Assembly (NCBI RefSeq): GCF_000737335.2
Contig: NZ_JMCC02000030.1
Span: 15,353 to 79,352, forward strand
DNA: 64,000 bases
Source: Enhygromyxa salina
GTDB lineage: Bacteria > Myxococcota_A > Polyangia > Nannocystales > Nannocystaceae
Reading direction: 5' to 3'
The notes under the pieces are model-generated. The model was not told where the DNA came from. It searched no databases and worked only from the letters and a program-made list of their open reading frames with translations. Positions 44,330 to 53,371 of the stretch are shown here, piece by piece (position 1 is the first letter of the stretch; every line of letters begins with the position of its first letter). Position numbers and translations under genes: made by a program.

Positions 44330-45349
44330 ATGAGCCGCGAACAGGTGGGCGACCTCGCCGAGCTTCCGATCGCCCTGCGCCCCGACGCGCCGGGCTTGTT
44401 CCTCGCGCTCGCGCCGATGGACGGGGTCACCGACGGCAGCTACCGCGAGGTCCTGACCGCGATGTTTGGCGGCCGCTCAGGCATCAGCGTGTGTGTGTCC
44501 GAGTTCGTCCGCGTGCTTCGCCAACCGGTCACCGAAGCCGTGTTCCTGCGCCACTGCCCCGAGCTCGCGCGCGGCGGCAGCACCCGCGCGGGCGTGCCCG
44601 TGTTCGTGCAGCTGCTTGGCAGCGACCCCAAGTGGATGGCCGAAGCCGGCGCGCGTGCGGCAGCGCTTGGTGCCCCCGGCGTCGATCTGAACTTCGGGTG
44701 CCCCGCCAAGACCGTGAACAACTCCGACGGCGGCGCGACCTTGCTCAAGCAGCCGTGCCGCGTCGAGCAAGTCACCCGCGCCGTCCGTGCGGCCGTGCCC
44801 GCGAGCGTGCCCGTGACCGTCAAGGTCCGCGTGGGCTGGGACGACGCGGCGCCGATGGTCGACATCGCGATGGCCGCCGAGCAAGGTGGCGCGACCTGGC
44901 TGACGATCCACGGCCGCACGCGCACGCAGCTGTACAAGCCGCCGGTTGACTGGAAGGCGATCGGGCGGGCCCGCGAAGCCGTCTCGATGCCGGTCGTCGC
45001 CAACGGGGATCTGTTCAGCCTCGACGCCCTGCGCGAATGCGGCCAAGTCAGCGGGTGCTCGGCGTTCATGATCGGGCGTGGTGCCATGGGTCGGCCCGAG
45101 CTGTTCGTCCAAGCGCGCGGGTGCTTCGAGCGAGCGTCGCTCAGCCGCGCGGACATGCAGCAGCTGTTGCTGCGCTATGTTGCCCAGCTGCTCGCCGACG
45201 GCGCGGGCGCGCACGCCACCCTAGGGCGGCTCAAGCAGTGGCTGCGCATGGGCGGCTTGCTGCGGGCCGACATGGCCCAGTGGTTTGATGCGATCAAGCG
45301 CTTGCAGACGCTGGCCGAAGCCAAAGCGACCCTGTTGGCGAGCCAATAG
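44330..45349 (+). CDS. dusC: tRNA-dihydrouridine synthase, DusC-type
   Basis: The start is the ATG at 44330 with GAGG 8 bases upstream; the long frame from 44192 is discarded. It is an FMN TIM barrel with LAPMDGVTD at the N-terminus, the catalytic-cysteine block NFGCPAKTVN followed by SDGGATLL, and the IHGRTRTQ and NGDL blocks. The CPAKTVN variant of the Dus signature is typical of DusC, which reduces U16 in the tRNA D-loop. It has normal length at 339 aa. This is a housekeeping gene inside an otherwise accessory-looking stretch. Confidence 0.93.
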   Translation: MSREQVGDLAELPIALRPDAPGLFLALAPMDGVTDGSYREVLTAMFGGRSGISVCVSEFVRVLRQPVTEAVFLRHCPELARGGSTRAGVPVFVQLLGSDPKWMAEAGARAAALGAPGVDLNFGCPAKTVNNSDGGATLLKQPCRVEQVTRAVRAAVPASVPVTVKVRVGWDDAAPMVDIAMAAEQGGATWLTIHGRTRTQLYKPPVDWKAIGRAREAVSMPVVANGDLFSLDALRECGQVSGCSAFMIGRGAMGRPELFVQARGCFERASLSRADMQQLLLRYVAQLLADGAGAHATLGRLKQWLRMGGLLRADMAQWFDAIKRLQTLAEAKATLLASQ

Positions 45350-45440
45350 AGCCTCTGGCGCTCGCTTGTCCCCCGTCCGAGTCGTGTCAGACTGCCCTAT
45401 ATAGCGTTGTTTATTGTTCATCCTCCCCGAAGGGACCACC

Positions 45441-46013
45441 ATGCACGGTGTCACACGACACGGACCAGGCCCACTTTTTGGCGCGGTGATCCTGACGAGC
45501 GTGATGCTGACAATCGCCTGCGACGAGGTCGACCTGCGAACCGAGCAATCGGCGGCGGTCGGCTCGGCGATGCGGCTTCGACCCGGACTCGCGCTGGAGG
45601 CAGTAGAGGAGCTCGCGGCCGCGAGCCTCACCGCCTTCTACCAGTGCGGGCTGGAGTGCCCAACCGGCTTTCACCCGACCTCGGTGAGCTGCAGTCTCGC
45701 TTGTGGGTCCTGCGCAGCCGGTGCCCGCAACTGGACGAAATGCGAGTTGAATCAGGGCGACTATTTCTATATGTGCGGATTGGACTGCCCCTCCACGTAT
45801 CACGAGACATCGGTGAATTGTGCCCCGGTTTGTGGGTCCTGTGCGTTCGGCGTCAGCAATTATACAAAGTGTGAATTGAACCAGGGCGACACGCTTTACA
45901 CGTGTGGGTTGGAGTGTCCCAGCGGCTACCATGCAACCGCGGTGAGCTGCAATCTCGCTTGTGGCTCGTGCGTGGCCGTGCGGAACAACCAGGTCCGGTG
46001 CGAGAAGCACTAG
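45441..46013 (+). CDS. Lipoprotein with three regular six-Cys repeats
   Basis: The ATG at 45441 has GAAGGG 6 bases upstream, and the signal peptide ends in LTIAC with Asp at +2. The C-terminal two-thirds are three consecutive repeats of about 42 residues, each with exactly the same pattern CX3CX10CX3CX2CX9C. All 18 cysteines are kept while other positions vary, including a shared TKCELNQGD end in units 1 and 2. This is a disulfide-rich fold that I do not recognise from known repeats (it differs from the DUF4215 type nearby). Probably a surface-displayed binding or toxin-like module. Confidence 0.75.
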   Translation: MHGVTRHGPGPLFGAVILTSVMLTIACDEVDLRTEQSAAVGSAMRLRPGLALEAVEELAAASLTAFYQCGLECPTGFHPTSVSCSLACGSCAAGARNWTKCELNQGDYFYMCGLDCPSTYHETSVNCAPVCGSCAFGVSNYTKCELNQGDTLYTCGLECPSGYHATAVSCNLACGSCVAVRNNQVRCEKH

Positions 46014-46108
46014 CGTGGCAAAACGCCCCGCAGCTCCCGTCACCTGCGAGCGCAGGCGGCTCGCGCTTTTGCATCGCCAAGCTCGTGGCGATGTGATACC
46101 CACCGTCG

Positions 46109-48049
46109 GTGATTACCGCACTCCCGAAAAGACTGACCTCCCCCCGCTCGTTCGTCACGCTCTTGGTGCTCGCCGCGAGCGGAGCCGCCTGCACCCCCGC
46201 GTCCGACGACGTCAACCTCACCGGGATCTCGGGCCTGGGCACGAGCGACGGCGCGACCGAGGACACCGGCTCCAACGACACCGGGACCGACGAGGGCACG
46301 ACCGGCGACCCCGATCCCAACTGCGGGCCCCAGCCGCCGCAGTGCGCCGAACTGATCGAGTGCCTCTCGGTCGTTCTGCCCGACATCGACGTCAGCGACA
46401 TCGAGCCCGGCGGCTCGTGCTGGTGCGGAACAACCCAAGACGCGATCGAGTGCCGGGACCTGTGCGTCGATCAGCTCGAGATCGTCGAGAACCAGTACCC
46501 CAACGTCGAAGAGTGCGGCGGAGGCTCGACCACCACCGATCCAACCGGCGACGGTGACGGCGACGGCGACGGCGATCCCGGCCCGCTCCCAAACCTGACG
46601 CTCGACCAATTCTACCTTGGCAGCCACCTGCTCGCGCCCGGCGCGGCCGTCAACTACTACTTCGAGCTGGTCAACAACGGCCCGGTCGACACGATGTGGG
46701 TCTATCAGGATCGCGTGATCCTCTCGGTCAACGACGTGTTCGGCGACGACGATGACTTCGTGATCCACGCGGGCGCGTTCGAGTTTATCGTCGAGGCCAA
46801 CGAAAACTACCTGTACTATATCCCCATCACCCTGCCCGACGATCTGGTCAACGGCGAGTACTACGTCGCGCTCGAGCTCGACTACACCAACGTCATCAAC
46901 GAGTCCGACGAGACCGACAACTGGAGGTTCGACGCCGACAAGCTGGTGATCATGGGCGAAGCCTCGGTCGACCTCGCGCCAAGCGACGCGCTGGCAAGCG
47001 AGTACGCGGTCAAGACCGGGACCCCAACCGATGTCTCGGTCACCGTCGACAACCTCGGGCTCGACGACATCGGCCCGTACACGGTCCGCTTCTACTACTC
47101 CAGCGACCAGAACATCACGAACAACGACACCTTGCTGTGCTCCGTCAACGCGCCTGGGCTCGCGGGCAACAGCGCGACCGTCGTCGAGGACCAGTGCATG
47201 GTCCCGGAGCTCGAAGGTGACTACTACCTCGGCGTCATCGTGGACCCGAGCAACGTGATCGCCGAGACCGACGAGACCAACAACATCGCGTTCGACCCGG
47301 CGCTCGTCACGATCTCGCCCCTCGATGTCGACCTCCAGCCGAGCATGATCGGGACCGGCTCGCTTTCAGTTGGTGCAGACGACCTCGTCGCCTACTCGGC
47401 CACCGTCACCAACAACGGCGCCGACCCCACGCCGCCGTTCTCGATCGCGTTCTACTACTCGCTCGACGCCAACATCACCCAGGCCGACAAGCTGATCTGC
47501 CAGGTCAACGGCCCCGCCCTGCAGCCCGGCGCCTCGGCCCCGATCAACACCAACTGCGACGTCCCGCTGATCGCAACCGCCAACTACCGGCTCGGCGTCA
47601 TCGTCGATCCGAACAACGTGATCAACGAGACCAACGAGGCCAACAACACGGCCGTCCACCCGAACTCGGTCTCCGTGACCGCGCCGATCGTCGACCTCGA
47701 GTACAGCTTCCACGGCGACAACCTGCCGTTCTTCGCCAACCCCGGGCAGAACATCAGCTACACCCTGGACGTGTGGAACAACGGGTCCGCGCCAAGCGGG
47801 CCGTTCAGCGCAAAGATGGTCTGGTCGGTCGACGCGAACATCACCAACGGGGACATCGAGGGGTGCACGGTGGCGCTGGCCTCGATCCCGCCGCTGACCA
47901 TGGCCCACTACGTGTTCCCCTGTACCGTCCCCGACTTCCAGATCGGAAACTACTACAGCGGGGCGATCATCGATCCGACCAACGCTGTGCCCGAGACCGT
48001 AGAGAACAACAACATCGGCGTCAGCTTTGACGCGCAGATCTTCAACTGA
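46109..48049 (+). CDS. CARDB-repeat surface lipoprotein
   Basis: A GTG at 46109 gives a hydrophobic leader ending in SGAAC (a weak lipobox). It is followed by acidic Thr/Gly/Asp linkers, a small Cys-rich domain of about 70 residues, a Gly-Asp linker, and four CARDB-type beta-sandwich repeats of about 110 residues. The repeats share signatures such as GVIVDPxNVINETNExNN and YYVALxLDYTNVINESDETDN. CARDB (cell adhesion related domain in bacteria) points to binding at the cell surface. Asp-rich loops suggest calcium. At 646 aa it is normal for this architecture. Confidence 0.85.
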   Translation: MITALPKRLTSPRSFVTLLVLAASGAACTPASDDVNLTGISGLGTSDGATEDTGSNDTGTDEGTTGDPDPNCGPQPPQCAELIECLSVVLPDIDVSDIEPGGSCWCGTTQDAIECRDLCVDQLEIVENQYPNVEECGGGSTTTDPTGDGDGDGDGDPGPLPNLTLDQFYLGSHLLAPGAAVNYYFELVNNGPVDTMWVYQDRVILSVNDVFGDDDDFVIHAGAFEFIVEANENYLYYIPITLPDDLVNGEYYVALELDYTNVINESDETDNWRFDADKLVIMGEASVDLAPSDALASEYAVKTGTPTDVSVTVDNLGLDDIGPYTVRFYYSSDQNITNNDTLLCSVNAPGLAGNSATVVEDQCMVPELEGDYYLGVIVDPSNVIAETDETNNIAFDPALVTISPLDVDLQPSMIGTGSLSVGADDLVAYSATVTNNGADPTPPFSIAFYYSLDANITQADKLICQVNGPALQPGASAPINTNCDVPLIATANYRLGVIVDPNNVINETNEANNTAVHPNSVSVTAPIVDLEYSFHGDNLPFFANPGQNISYTLDVWNNGSAPSGPFSAKMVWSVDANITNGDIEGCTVALASIPPLTMAHYVFPCTVPDFQIGNYYSGAIIDPTNAVPETVENNNIGVSFDAQIFN

Positions 48050-48077
48050 TCGATTGAGCGCTGCCCAGGGTCCGGCC

Positions 48078-49631
48078 TCACGCCCCGCAGCTTGGCAGGG
48101 CGTTGAGGCGCAGATCATCGCCACCTTCGATCTCCACGAACTCTCCCCCCAGCCCGCGCGCCTGGTCCACCACCCGCTTGCGCACCTGCTTGCCCAAGCC
48201 CCCCGTCGCCGCGCTCGGGTGCGGATACGGCGAGCGCTTCACATACGCGGGGTGAAACACGACATCGCCAAGACACGGCTTGTCGCCGGCCACCCACTTG
48301 GCTCGCAGCACGCCGGTCAAGCGCGGGATCCCGCCCGTGTTCTCGAACAAGAAGTTCCCCAGCGAGTACGCGATCAAGCCGCCTCGATACTGCTCGATCC
48401 CCTGCAGCACATGCGGATGATGGCCGATCAGCATGTCGACGCCGCCTTCGATCAGCGCGTGCGCGACCCTTTGTTGCTTGCCGCTGGGTTGCTCGGCGTA
48501 CTCGTCGCCCCAGTGAACCACGACGATCATCAAGTCGTGGTCTGCGCGGGCCTGCTCGATCAGCGGCAGCAGCTTTTCCGGCATGTCGCCGGCTTCGATG
48601 TACGGGACCTGCGGCTTATCGGCCGTTGGGATCTCTGTGCTGACCGGCGTGTTAATGCGGTTGGTGACCGAGATGAAGCCGATCCGCCAGCCCTTGGACT
48701 CGAAGGTCTCGACCCGAAAGCGCGGCGCCTCGGTCCGGCTCGCGCCAATTGCAAAGATCCCCGCGTCGGCCAAGACCTTGGGGCTCTGCAGCTGGCCTTC
48801 TACGCGCAGGTCGTAATAGTGATTGTTGGCCAGCGACATGACCTTGAACCCGGCGTCGGCCAGCGCTTGCACGTCGTCCCGCCCGCCGCCAAACCGAATG
48901 GAGCTGCCGATCGGCGAGCTCACGGGCCGCAGCTCGACGACCGGGGTCTCGAGGTTGCCAACCAACACGTCACTTTGTAGCTGGGTAGCGATCTCGGCGA
49001 AGGGCCCCGCGAGCGGCTGCTTCTCGGTGACCTTGTCGGGCTCGATGATCGGGTCAAACCGATTGTCCTCGCGGTAGCGGCCAAAGATCACGTCGCCCAC
49101 GAAGGTGAACTCGAGCTCCGGCGACCGGGCCTCGCGCGCGCCGACCTGCTCGTCTTTTGGGTACGCGCGGCTGCACTGATCCAACAACCACGGGAACTCG
49201 CTGTCGCGGTCTTTGAGCAGCAGCGTCACGCACACCGCCGCGGCCACGCTGGTGTCGCGGATGCAGCCCTCGAGGTCGCGCTCGCGGGTTTGCTGCATCT
49301 GGGCCATGCGAGCGGCGCGTTGCTCGGGGTCCCCCTCGACGGAGATGTAGAACGTGGCGGCCTCACCAAGCATCGCCTCACAGGCCGCGCGCGCGTCCTT
49401 GGGCAGCTCGTTGGGCATGCGCGGGTCGATGCGCTGCTTGAGCTCGCGCGCTTGTCGATCCCAGTCCGGCTGATCGTCGATCCCGCGCGGATCATTGTTG
49501 CCCACCCGGGTCCGCAGCTCGTTGGTCGAGCTCTTGCGGCTGTCGGCCTTGTTGTTGTCCCGAATGCACCCGCCCGCGGCGAGGGTCAGGGTCAGCGCGG
49601 CACACAGCGCGAGGCATGATCGGCGGAGCAT
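48078..49631 (-). CDS. CapA-family (poly-gamma-glutamate synthesis/PGA_cap-like) metallophosphatase lipoprotein
   Basis: The ATG at 49631 gives a lipoprotein signal ending in LAAGGC. The frame running on to 49814 translates the CCCT tetranucleotide repeat and is not used. After an N-terminal region of about 150 residues, the calcineurin-like CapA domain has FVGDVIFGR, GNLETP, SLANNHYYDLR, VVVHWGDEY, GHHPHVLQG and YSLGNF. These are the usual metal ligands of the family. It may act on cell-wall or capsule phosphate or amide bonds; true poly-gamma-glutamate synthesis is not implied, as capB/C partners are absent. Confidence 0.85.
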   Translation of the reverse strand: MLRRSCLALCAALTLTLAAGGCIRDNNKADSRKSSTNELRTRVGNNDPRGIDDQPDWDRQARELKQRIDPRMPNELPKDARAACEAMLGEAATFYISVEGDPEQRAARMAQMQQTRERDLEGCIRDTSVAAAVCVTLLLKDRDSEFPWLLDQCSRAYPKDEQVGAREARSPELEFTFVGDVIFGRYREDNRFDPIIEPDKVTEKQPLAGPFAEIATQLQSDVLVGNLETPVVELRPVSSPIGSSIRFGGGRDDVQALADAGFKVMSLANNHYYDLRVEGQLQSPKVLADAGIFAIGASRTEAPRFRVETFESKGWRIGFISVTNRINTPVSTEIPTADKPQVPYIEAGDMPEKLLPLIEQARADHDLMIVVVHWGDEYAEQPSGKQQRVAHALIEGGVDMLIGHHPHVLQGIEQYRGGLIAYSLGNFLFENTGGIPRLTGVLRAKWVAGDKPCLGDVVFHPAYVKRSPYPHPSAATGGLGKQVRKRVVDQARGLGGEFVEIEGGDDLRLNALPSCGA

Positions 49632-49719
49632 CCCGCGGAGGGTAGCGCACGCCCAGCGTATTGAAACAGCCCGCCACCAGCTCAACGTCCCTTTGGCGGT
49701 CACGACCTCGCTCCCCCCG

Positions 49720-49754
49720 TCCCTCCCTCCCTCCCTCCCTCCCTCCCTCCCTCC
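49720..49754. repeat. TCCC tetranucleotide repeat upstream of the CapA-like gene
   Basis: About 8.75 uninterrupted copies of TCCC, 89-123 bp upstream of the CapA-like start codon, in a region without a gene. Slippage here could change promoter spacing and so expression (phase variation). It lies outside any real coding sequence. Confidence 0.85.
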
Positions 49755-49774
49755 AGCGTCCGCCGAAGCCACCC

Positions 49775-49896
49775 GAGCCCCCTCCCAGGGGGCCACACAT
49801 ACCCCTGCGATCAAACGCCCCCGAGGAGCGAAGCGACCAGACGCGCCAGCGGCTGCAGTCGGCGAAGTCTAAGGTCTATGTGGGGGTCTAAAGAAA
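49775..49896 (-). repeat. Dispersed 3'-end repeat, copy B
   Basis: Contains GCCCCCT-CCC-AGGGGGC (a 7-bp stem), GAGCGAAGCGA, and ends in GGGGGTCTAAAGAAA across the stop codon of the minus-strand gene. Same order of motifs as copy A at 5269-5376, also at the end of a minus-strand gene. Likely acts as its terminator or is a REP-like mobile remnant. Confidence 0.55.
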
Positions 49897-50538
49897 CCGC
49901 TGGAGGCTGACGCGGAGTAGGTTGTCGCCCGGGCTGAGCTTGAACTCCTCGACCGCCCGCCTGTGCCCGCGGGCCCTGAACTCGAGCTCCACGATCAGCT
50001 CGTGCTCGCCCCGGGGAAACGGCAGCTCGGGGAAGGTCTCTACGGTTCTGGACTGGTACGGGCAGCCCGCGACGCAGCTGATGCTGAGCTCCGACAGCGG
50101 CAGCGCGCCGGCTTGAAACGACAGCTTGGCGGGCTTTGGTGTGGCATGGATGACGTGGACAGCGTCCGCGCCGCAGTCACTTGGCGACAATTGCAGAGCG
50201 CCCTCGTACGCCGCGCCATGCAAGCACACGGTGACGGGCGCGGCGATCTCGATCTGCGCCTCACCGCTGGCAGGCAGCGGCTGCTGCGGATCCCCACACG
50301 CGCGCTCGGGGCTGGCCTCGGCGTTGGGCTCGAACACCTTCGTGGACAGCTGATAGTCGCCACTCATCTGCAAGACCGCGGGCAACTCTTGGACCTGCAC
50401 GCGGCACGTGACGGCCGGTGGCGCCGACTGCTCGGGCGCCATGCCGTCGCTGACCGAAGCAGTGAACAGCAGCGCAACGCTGACGGCGAGCGCAGCGGCA
50501 GCGCCGGGTCCGCGAGTCGAGAGTGGGGGGGGAGCCAT
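49888..50538 (-). CDS. Hypothetical secreted protein (216 aa)
   Basis: An N-terminal signal-like hydrophobic stretch (after a Pro-rich start) is followed by a mainly beta protein with several Cys. The C-terminal part has two strands like those of PEGA/Ig domains (GEHELIVELEF, GDNLLRVSL). No definite family. It is divergent from the diguanylate cyclase gene, and its stop codon lies inside dispersed repeat B. The exact start among the first residues is uncertain. Confidence 0.6.
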   Translation of the reverse strand: MAPPPLSTRGPGAAAALAVSVALLFTASVSDGMAPEQSAPPAVTCRVQVQELPAVLQMSGDYQLSTKVFEPNAEASPERACGDPQQPLPASGEAQIEIAAPVTVCLHGAAYEGALQLSPSDCGADAVHVIHATPKPAKLSFQAGALPLSELSISCVAGCPYQSRTVETFPELPFPRGEHELIVELEFRARGHRRAVEEFKLSPGDNLLRVSLQRFL

Positions 50539-50601
50539 CGAGTCCAGGTCAGGTCAGGTTAGGGCGCGACAATAGCAATCAATCGCGAGGTTGCGCGTCG
50601 T

Positions 50602-51450
50602 GTGGGCGCGACGGCGCCTGCTACTCTGAAAACGGTGCAAGAACTCGATCGCAGCGCGGCACGGAAATGGGGCGGATGCGGCTCGTGCTGGATGTGGGCG
50701 CTGCTCGGGCTGGTCTTGGCACCAGGTGCGCCGCTGGGGCTGTGGCTCACGCTTTCGTGGTCCGGGGTCGCGATTCCCGACGAGGCCATCCGCGCGGCGC
50801 TGATCTACTCTGGGGTCGCGACGGCGATCGTGCTGGGGGCGTTTGGCTGGGGCATGGGCCGCATGATCGATCACGTGCGCTCGGCTTCGCTGCACGACGG
50901 GCTCACCGGTCTGTTCAATCGCCGGTTCCTCCGCGAGTCGCTGCCCCAGATGCAGGCGGCCGCCGCTCGACGGGGTGAGCCGCTGTGCATCGTGATGTTG
51001 GACCTCGATCTGTTCAAGCAGGTCAACGACTCGCACGGTCACCTGATCGGCGACCAGACCTTGTGCGCGGTGTCCCAGGCCCTGCGCGATCACAGCCGCA
51101 AGTCGGATCTGATCGCGCGCTACGGCGGCGAGGAGTTCGCGGTCCTGTGCCCCGACACCGACTACGCGACTGGGCTGCAGGTGGCCGAGCGCCTGCGCGC
51201 CGCGATCGAGGCCCTCGACGAGACCGCGCTCGGCTACCCAGGCCCGCAGACGATCTCGGTGGGGGTCGCCGTCCACTCGCCCGACCAACAGTTGAGCCCT
51301 GAAGAGCTGCTGGATCACGCCGACACAGCGCTGTATCGAGCCAAGCACCGCGGGCGGAATTGCTGCGTCGCCTGGCGCGACGGCGAAGGCCGGTCCCAGC
51401 TCCGGTCGGGCTTGACGCCGCCACGTCAGTCGGCGAGCGTCATCGAGTGA
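50602..51450 (+). CDS. Membrane diguanylate cyclase (GGDEF)
   Basis: Two N-terminal hydrophobic segments (about residues 28-50 and 65-90) are followed by a full GGDEF domain with DGLTGLFNRR and an active site that reads GGEEF. A canonical RxxD I-site (RKSD) lies five residues before it, so the enzyme should be product-inhibited. It makes c-di-GMP from GTP. The start may be the GTG at 50602 or at 50635; both leave the membrane segments intact. The stop overlaps the kinase start in GTGA, pointing to translational coupling with Ser/Thr phosphorylation. Confidence 0.9.
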   Translation: MGATAPATLKTVQELDRSAARKWGGCGSCWMWALLGLVLAPGAPLGLWLTLSWSGVAIPDEAIRAALIYSGVATAIVLGAFGWGMGRMIDHVRSASLHDGLTGLFNRRFLRESLPQMQAAAARRGEPLCIVMLDLDLFKQVNDSHGHLIGDQTLCAVSQALRDHSRKSDLIARYGGEEFAVLCPDTDYATGLQVAERLRAAIEALDETALGYPGPQTISVGVAVHSPDQQLSPEELLDHADTALYRAKHRGRNCCVAWRDGEGRSQLRSGLTPPRQSASVIE

Positions 51451-52301
51451 TCGGTGAGACGCTGCTGGACCGCTACACCGTGGAGGCCGAGCTCGGTGAG
51501 GGCGGCATGGGTGTGGTCTACCGGGCCGTCGATGAGCGCGGGCAACCAGTGGCGATCAAGCGGCTCCACGAAGGGGTCGCAACCTCGCCGGAGCTCGTCG
51601 CACGGTTCCAGCGCGAAGCCAGCGCCCAGGCGATGCTCGCCCACCCCAACATCGCAGCGATGCACGCGGTCGGGGTGACCGACGCGGGCCAGCTGTTCTT
51701 CGTGCTCGAATTCATTGCAGGCCACGATCTCGCGACCGCGCTCGAGCGCGGCGCCCTCGCCCCCGCGCGGGCCGTGAAGCTCGCTATCCAGCTGCTCAGC
51801 GGGCTCCACCACGCCCATCAATTCGGGATGGTTCACCGGGACCTCAAGCCCGAAAACGTATTGTTGGCCGGCAGCGGCGACCAAGAGCAGGCCAAGCTGA
51901 TCGACTTTGGCCTGGTCAAGCTGCTGACCGACGTGCTTGGGACCGATGAGTGCCAACGCCTGACCCGAACCGGGGTCGTGTTTGGAACGCCGCAATACAT
52001 GGCGCCCGAGCAGATGCTGCCCGAGGCCACCGAGCCGGTTGACCACCGCTGTGATCTGTACGCCGTGGGGATCTTGTTGTTCGAGATGCTGTGCGGCCGG
52101 CGTCCGTTCGAGGCCGAAGAGATCACCCAGCTGTGGCGGGCGCACCTGACCCAGCCGGCCCCCAGCCTGCACGAGATCGAGCCCACGCTGGATCACCCGG
52201 ATCTCGACGCGATCTTGCAGACCTTGCTGGCCAAGCGGCCAGACCAACGGTTTGCGAGCGCGCTCGCGGTTCGTCGCGCGCTCGAGACCCTGTCCATGTG
52301 A
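51447..52301 (+). CDS. Soluble Ser/Thr protein kinase coupled to the diguanylate cyclase gene
   Basis: The start is the GTG at 51447 in a GTGA overlap with the upstream stop; the longer frame from 51360 is a shadow. It is a complete Hanks-type kinase domain: GEGGMGVVY glycine loop, AIK with the catalytic Lys (about 38), HRDLKPEN catalytic loop, DFG, GTPQYMAPEQ activation segment and a C-terminal Arg (DQRF). It is only 284 aa, with no transmembrane or extracellular sensor part, so it must get its signal from partners, possibly the membrane cyclase next to it. Phosphorylation of the cyclase or of c-di-GMP targets is a testable inference. Confidence 0.9.
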   Translation: MIGETLLDRYTVEAELGEGGMGVVYRAVDERGQPVAIKRLHEGVATSPELVARFQREASAQAMLAHPNIAAMHAVGVTDAGQLFFVLEFIAGHDLATALERGALAPARAVKLAIQLLSGLHHAHQFGMVHRDLKPENVLLAGSGDQEQAKLIDFGLVKLLTDVLGTDECQRLTRTGVVFGTPQYMAPEQMLPEATEPVDHRCDLYAVGILLFEMLCGRRPFEAEEITQLWRAHLTQPAPSLHEIEPTLDHPDLDAILQTLLAKRPDQRFASALAVRRALETLSM

Positions 52302-52321
52302 ATTGCGATACCCTCGGTGGT

Positions 52322-53371
52322 ATGCGCTCCGCTTCAATTCCGCCCGCACTCTGTCTACGTACGATCGTCTTGGCAACACTGGCGGTGACGCTGGGTGGTT
52401 GCTGGTGCGACGTGCCCGACGAGATCCGCGACACGCCGATCTCGGGCACGGTCTCGGGCGACGAGCTCGAGATGGTTCGCAGCGAGAACCCAGACGCCCC
52501 CACCCGCTGCGTGGCCGCGTGCCGGGTCGCCCTGGCAAATGGCGGCGTCGATCCGGACGACGACGACAACAACGGCGAGTACGACGAGTTTGTTAATTGT
52601 ACGGTGCAGGGCATGGAGGGCGGACCCGCGGATCCCTGGGATCCCGCCCACACAGAGATCACCGTGAGCTGTGACGGGCGCACCGTCAGGCCCGGGTTTT
52701 GTACCGGTCGGCGACCGCTGGGCCACCACGAGCTGGCGATGCGCTCGCGCTCGCACGCGCAGTGGCTGCGCGTGCACGCCCACCTCGAGCGCGCCTCGAT
52801 CACGGCCTTCGAGCAGCTCGCGGTGTGGCTCGCCAACCATGGGGCGCCAGACGAATTGCGGGCGCGCTGTGTGGCCGCGGCCGCCGACGAGGTCGTTCAC
52901 GCCCAGCTGCTCGAGGGCCTGCTGCGCGCCGAGGGCCTCGAGCCTGCGAGCGCCTTGGTCGATGCGGGGGCACCCGAAGATCTGCTGTCCGTCGCGATGC
53001 ACAACGCCGTCGAGGGCTGCGTGTCCGAGGCCTTCGCCGCCACGATCGCCGCGTACCAGAGCGAGCACGCCGACAGCCCCGAGCTGCGCGGGGTCTTTGC
53101 CCAGATCGCCCAAGACGAGCTGCGCCATGGTCAGCTCGCTTGGGATCTGCACGCCTGGTTCATGGCGCAGCTCGACGAAGTCTCGCAGGCCCGGGTCCGC
53201 GCGGCCCAGCGCCAGGCCATGCTCGCGCTCGCAGATGTCGCGGCGACAAACGCAGCCGCGAGCCCGGCGGGGGTCGGCTGGCCATCGCCCGAGCTGGCCA
53301 CGATCATGGCGCAGAGCTTCGCCCGTGGCGTCAACGCGCAGCTCGATGGGGCGCTGCGTATGGCAGGCTGA
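52322..53371 (+). CDS. Ferritin-like diiron lipoprotein
   Basis: The ATG at 52322 gives a lipoprotein signal ending in LGGC. An N-terminal Cys/Asp-rich region of about 120 residues is followed by a helical domain of about 200 residues. Its helices carry paired Glu and ExxH motifs (HLERASITAFEQ, AADEVVHAQ, GCVSEAFAAT, AQDELRHGQ), the pattern of ferritin-like/rubrerythrin-type diiron proteins. An exported, lipid-anchored version could handle iron or peroxide outside the cytoplasm. The 3' end overlaps the convergent glycosyltransferase gene by 41 bp. Confidence 0.78.
   Translation: MRSASIPPALCLRTIVLATLAVTLGGCWCDVPDEIRDTPISGTVSGDELEMVRSENPDAPTRCVAACRVALANGGVDPDDDDNNGEYDEFVNCTVQGMEGGPADPWDPAHTEITVSCDGRTVRPGFCTGRRPLGHHELAMRSRSHAQWLRVHAHLERASITAFEQLAVWLANHGAPDELRARCVAAAADEVVHAQLLEGLLRAEGLEPASALVDAGAPEDLLSVAMHNAVEGCVSEAFAATIAAYQSEHADSPELRGVFAQIAQDELRHGQLAWDLHAWFMAQLDEVSQARVRAAQRQAMLALADVAATNAAASPAGVGWPSPELATIMAQSFARGVNAQLDGALRMAG

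Noticed and set aside
48078..49631. Full poly-gamma-glutamate capsule locus
   Set aside because: Only the CapA-like domain is present; no capB, capC or capE-like gene lies nearby.
49632..49814. N-terminal extension of the CapA-like gene with Gly-Arg-Glu repeats
   Set aside because: It merely translates the TCCC repeat; the lipoprotein leader starting at 49631 is the natural start.
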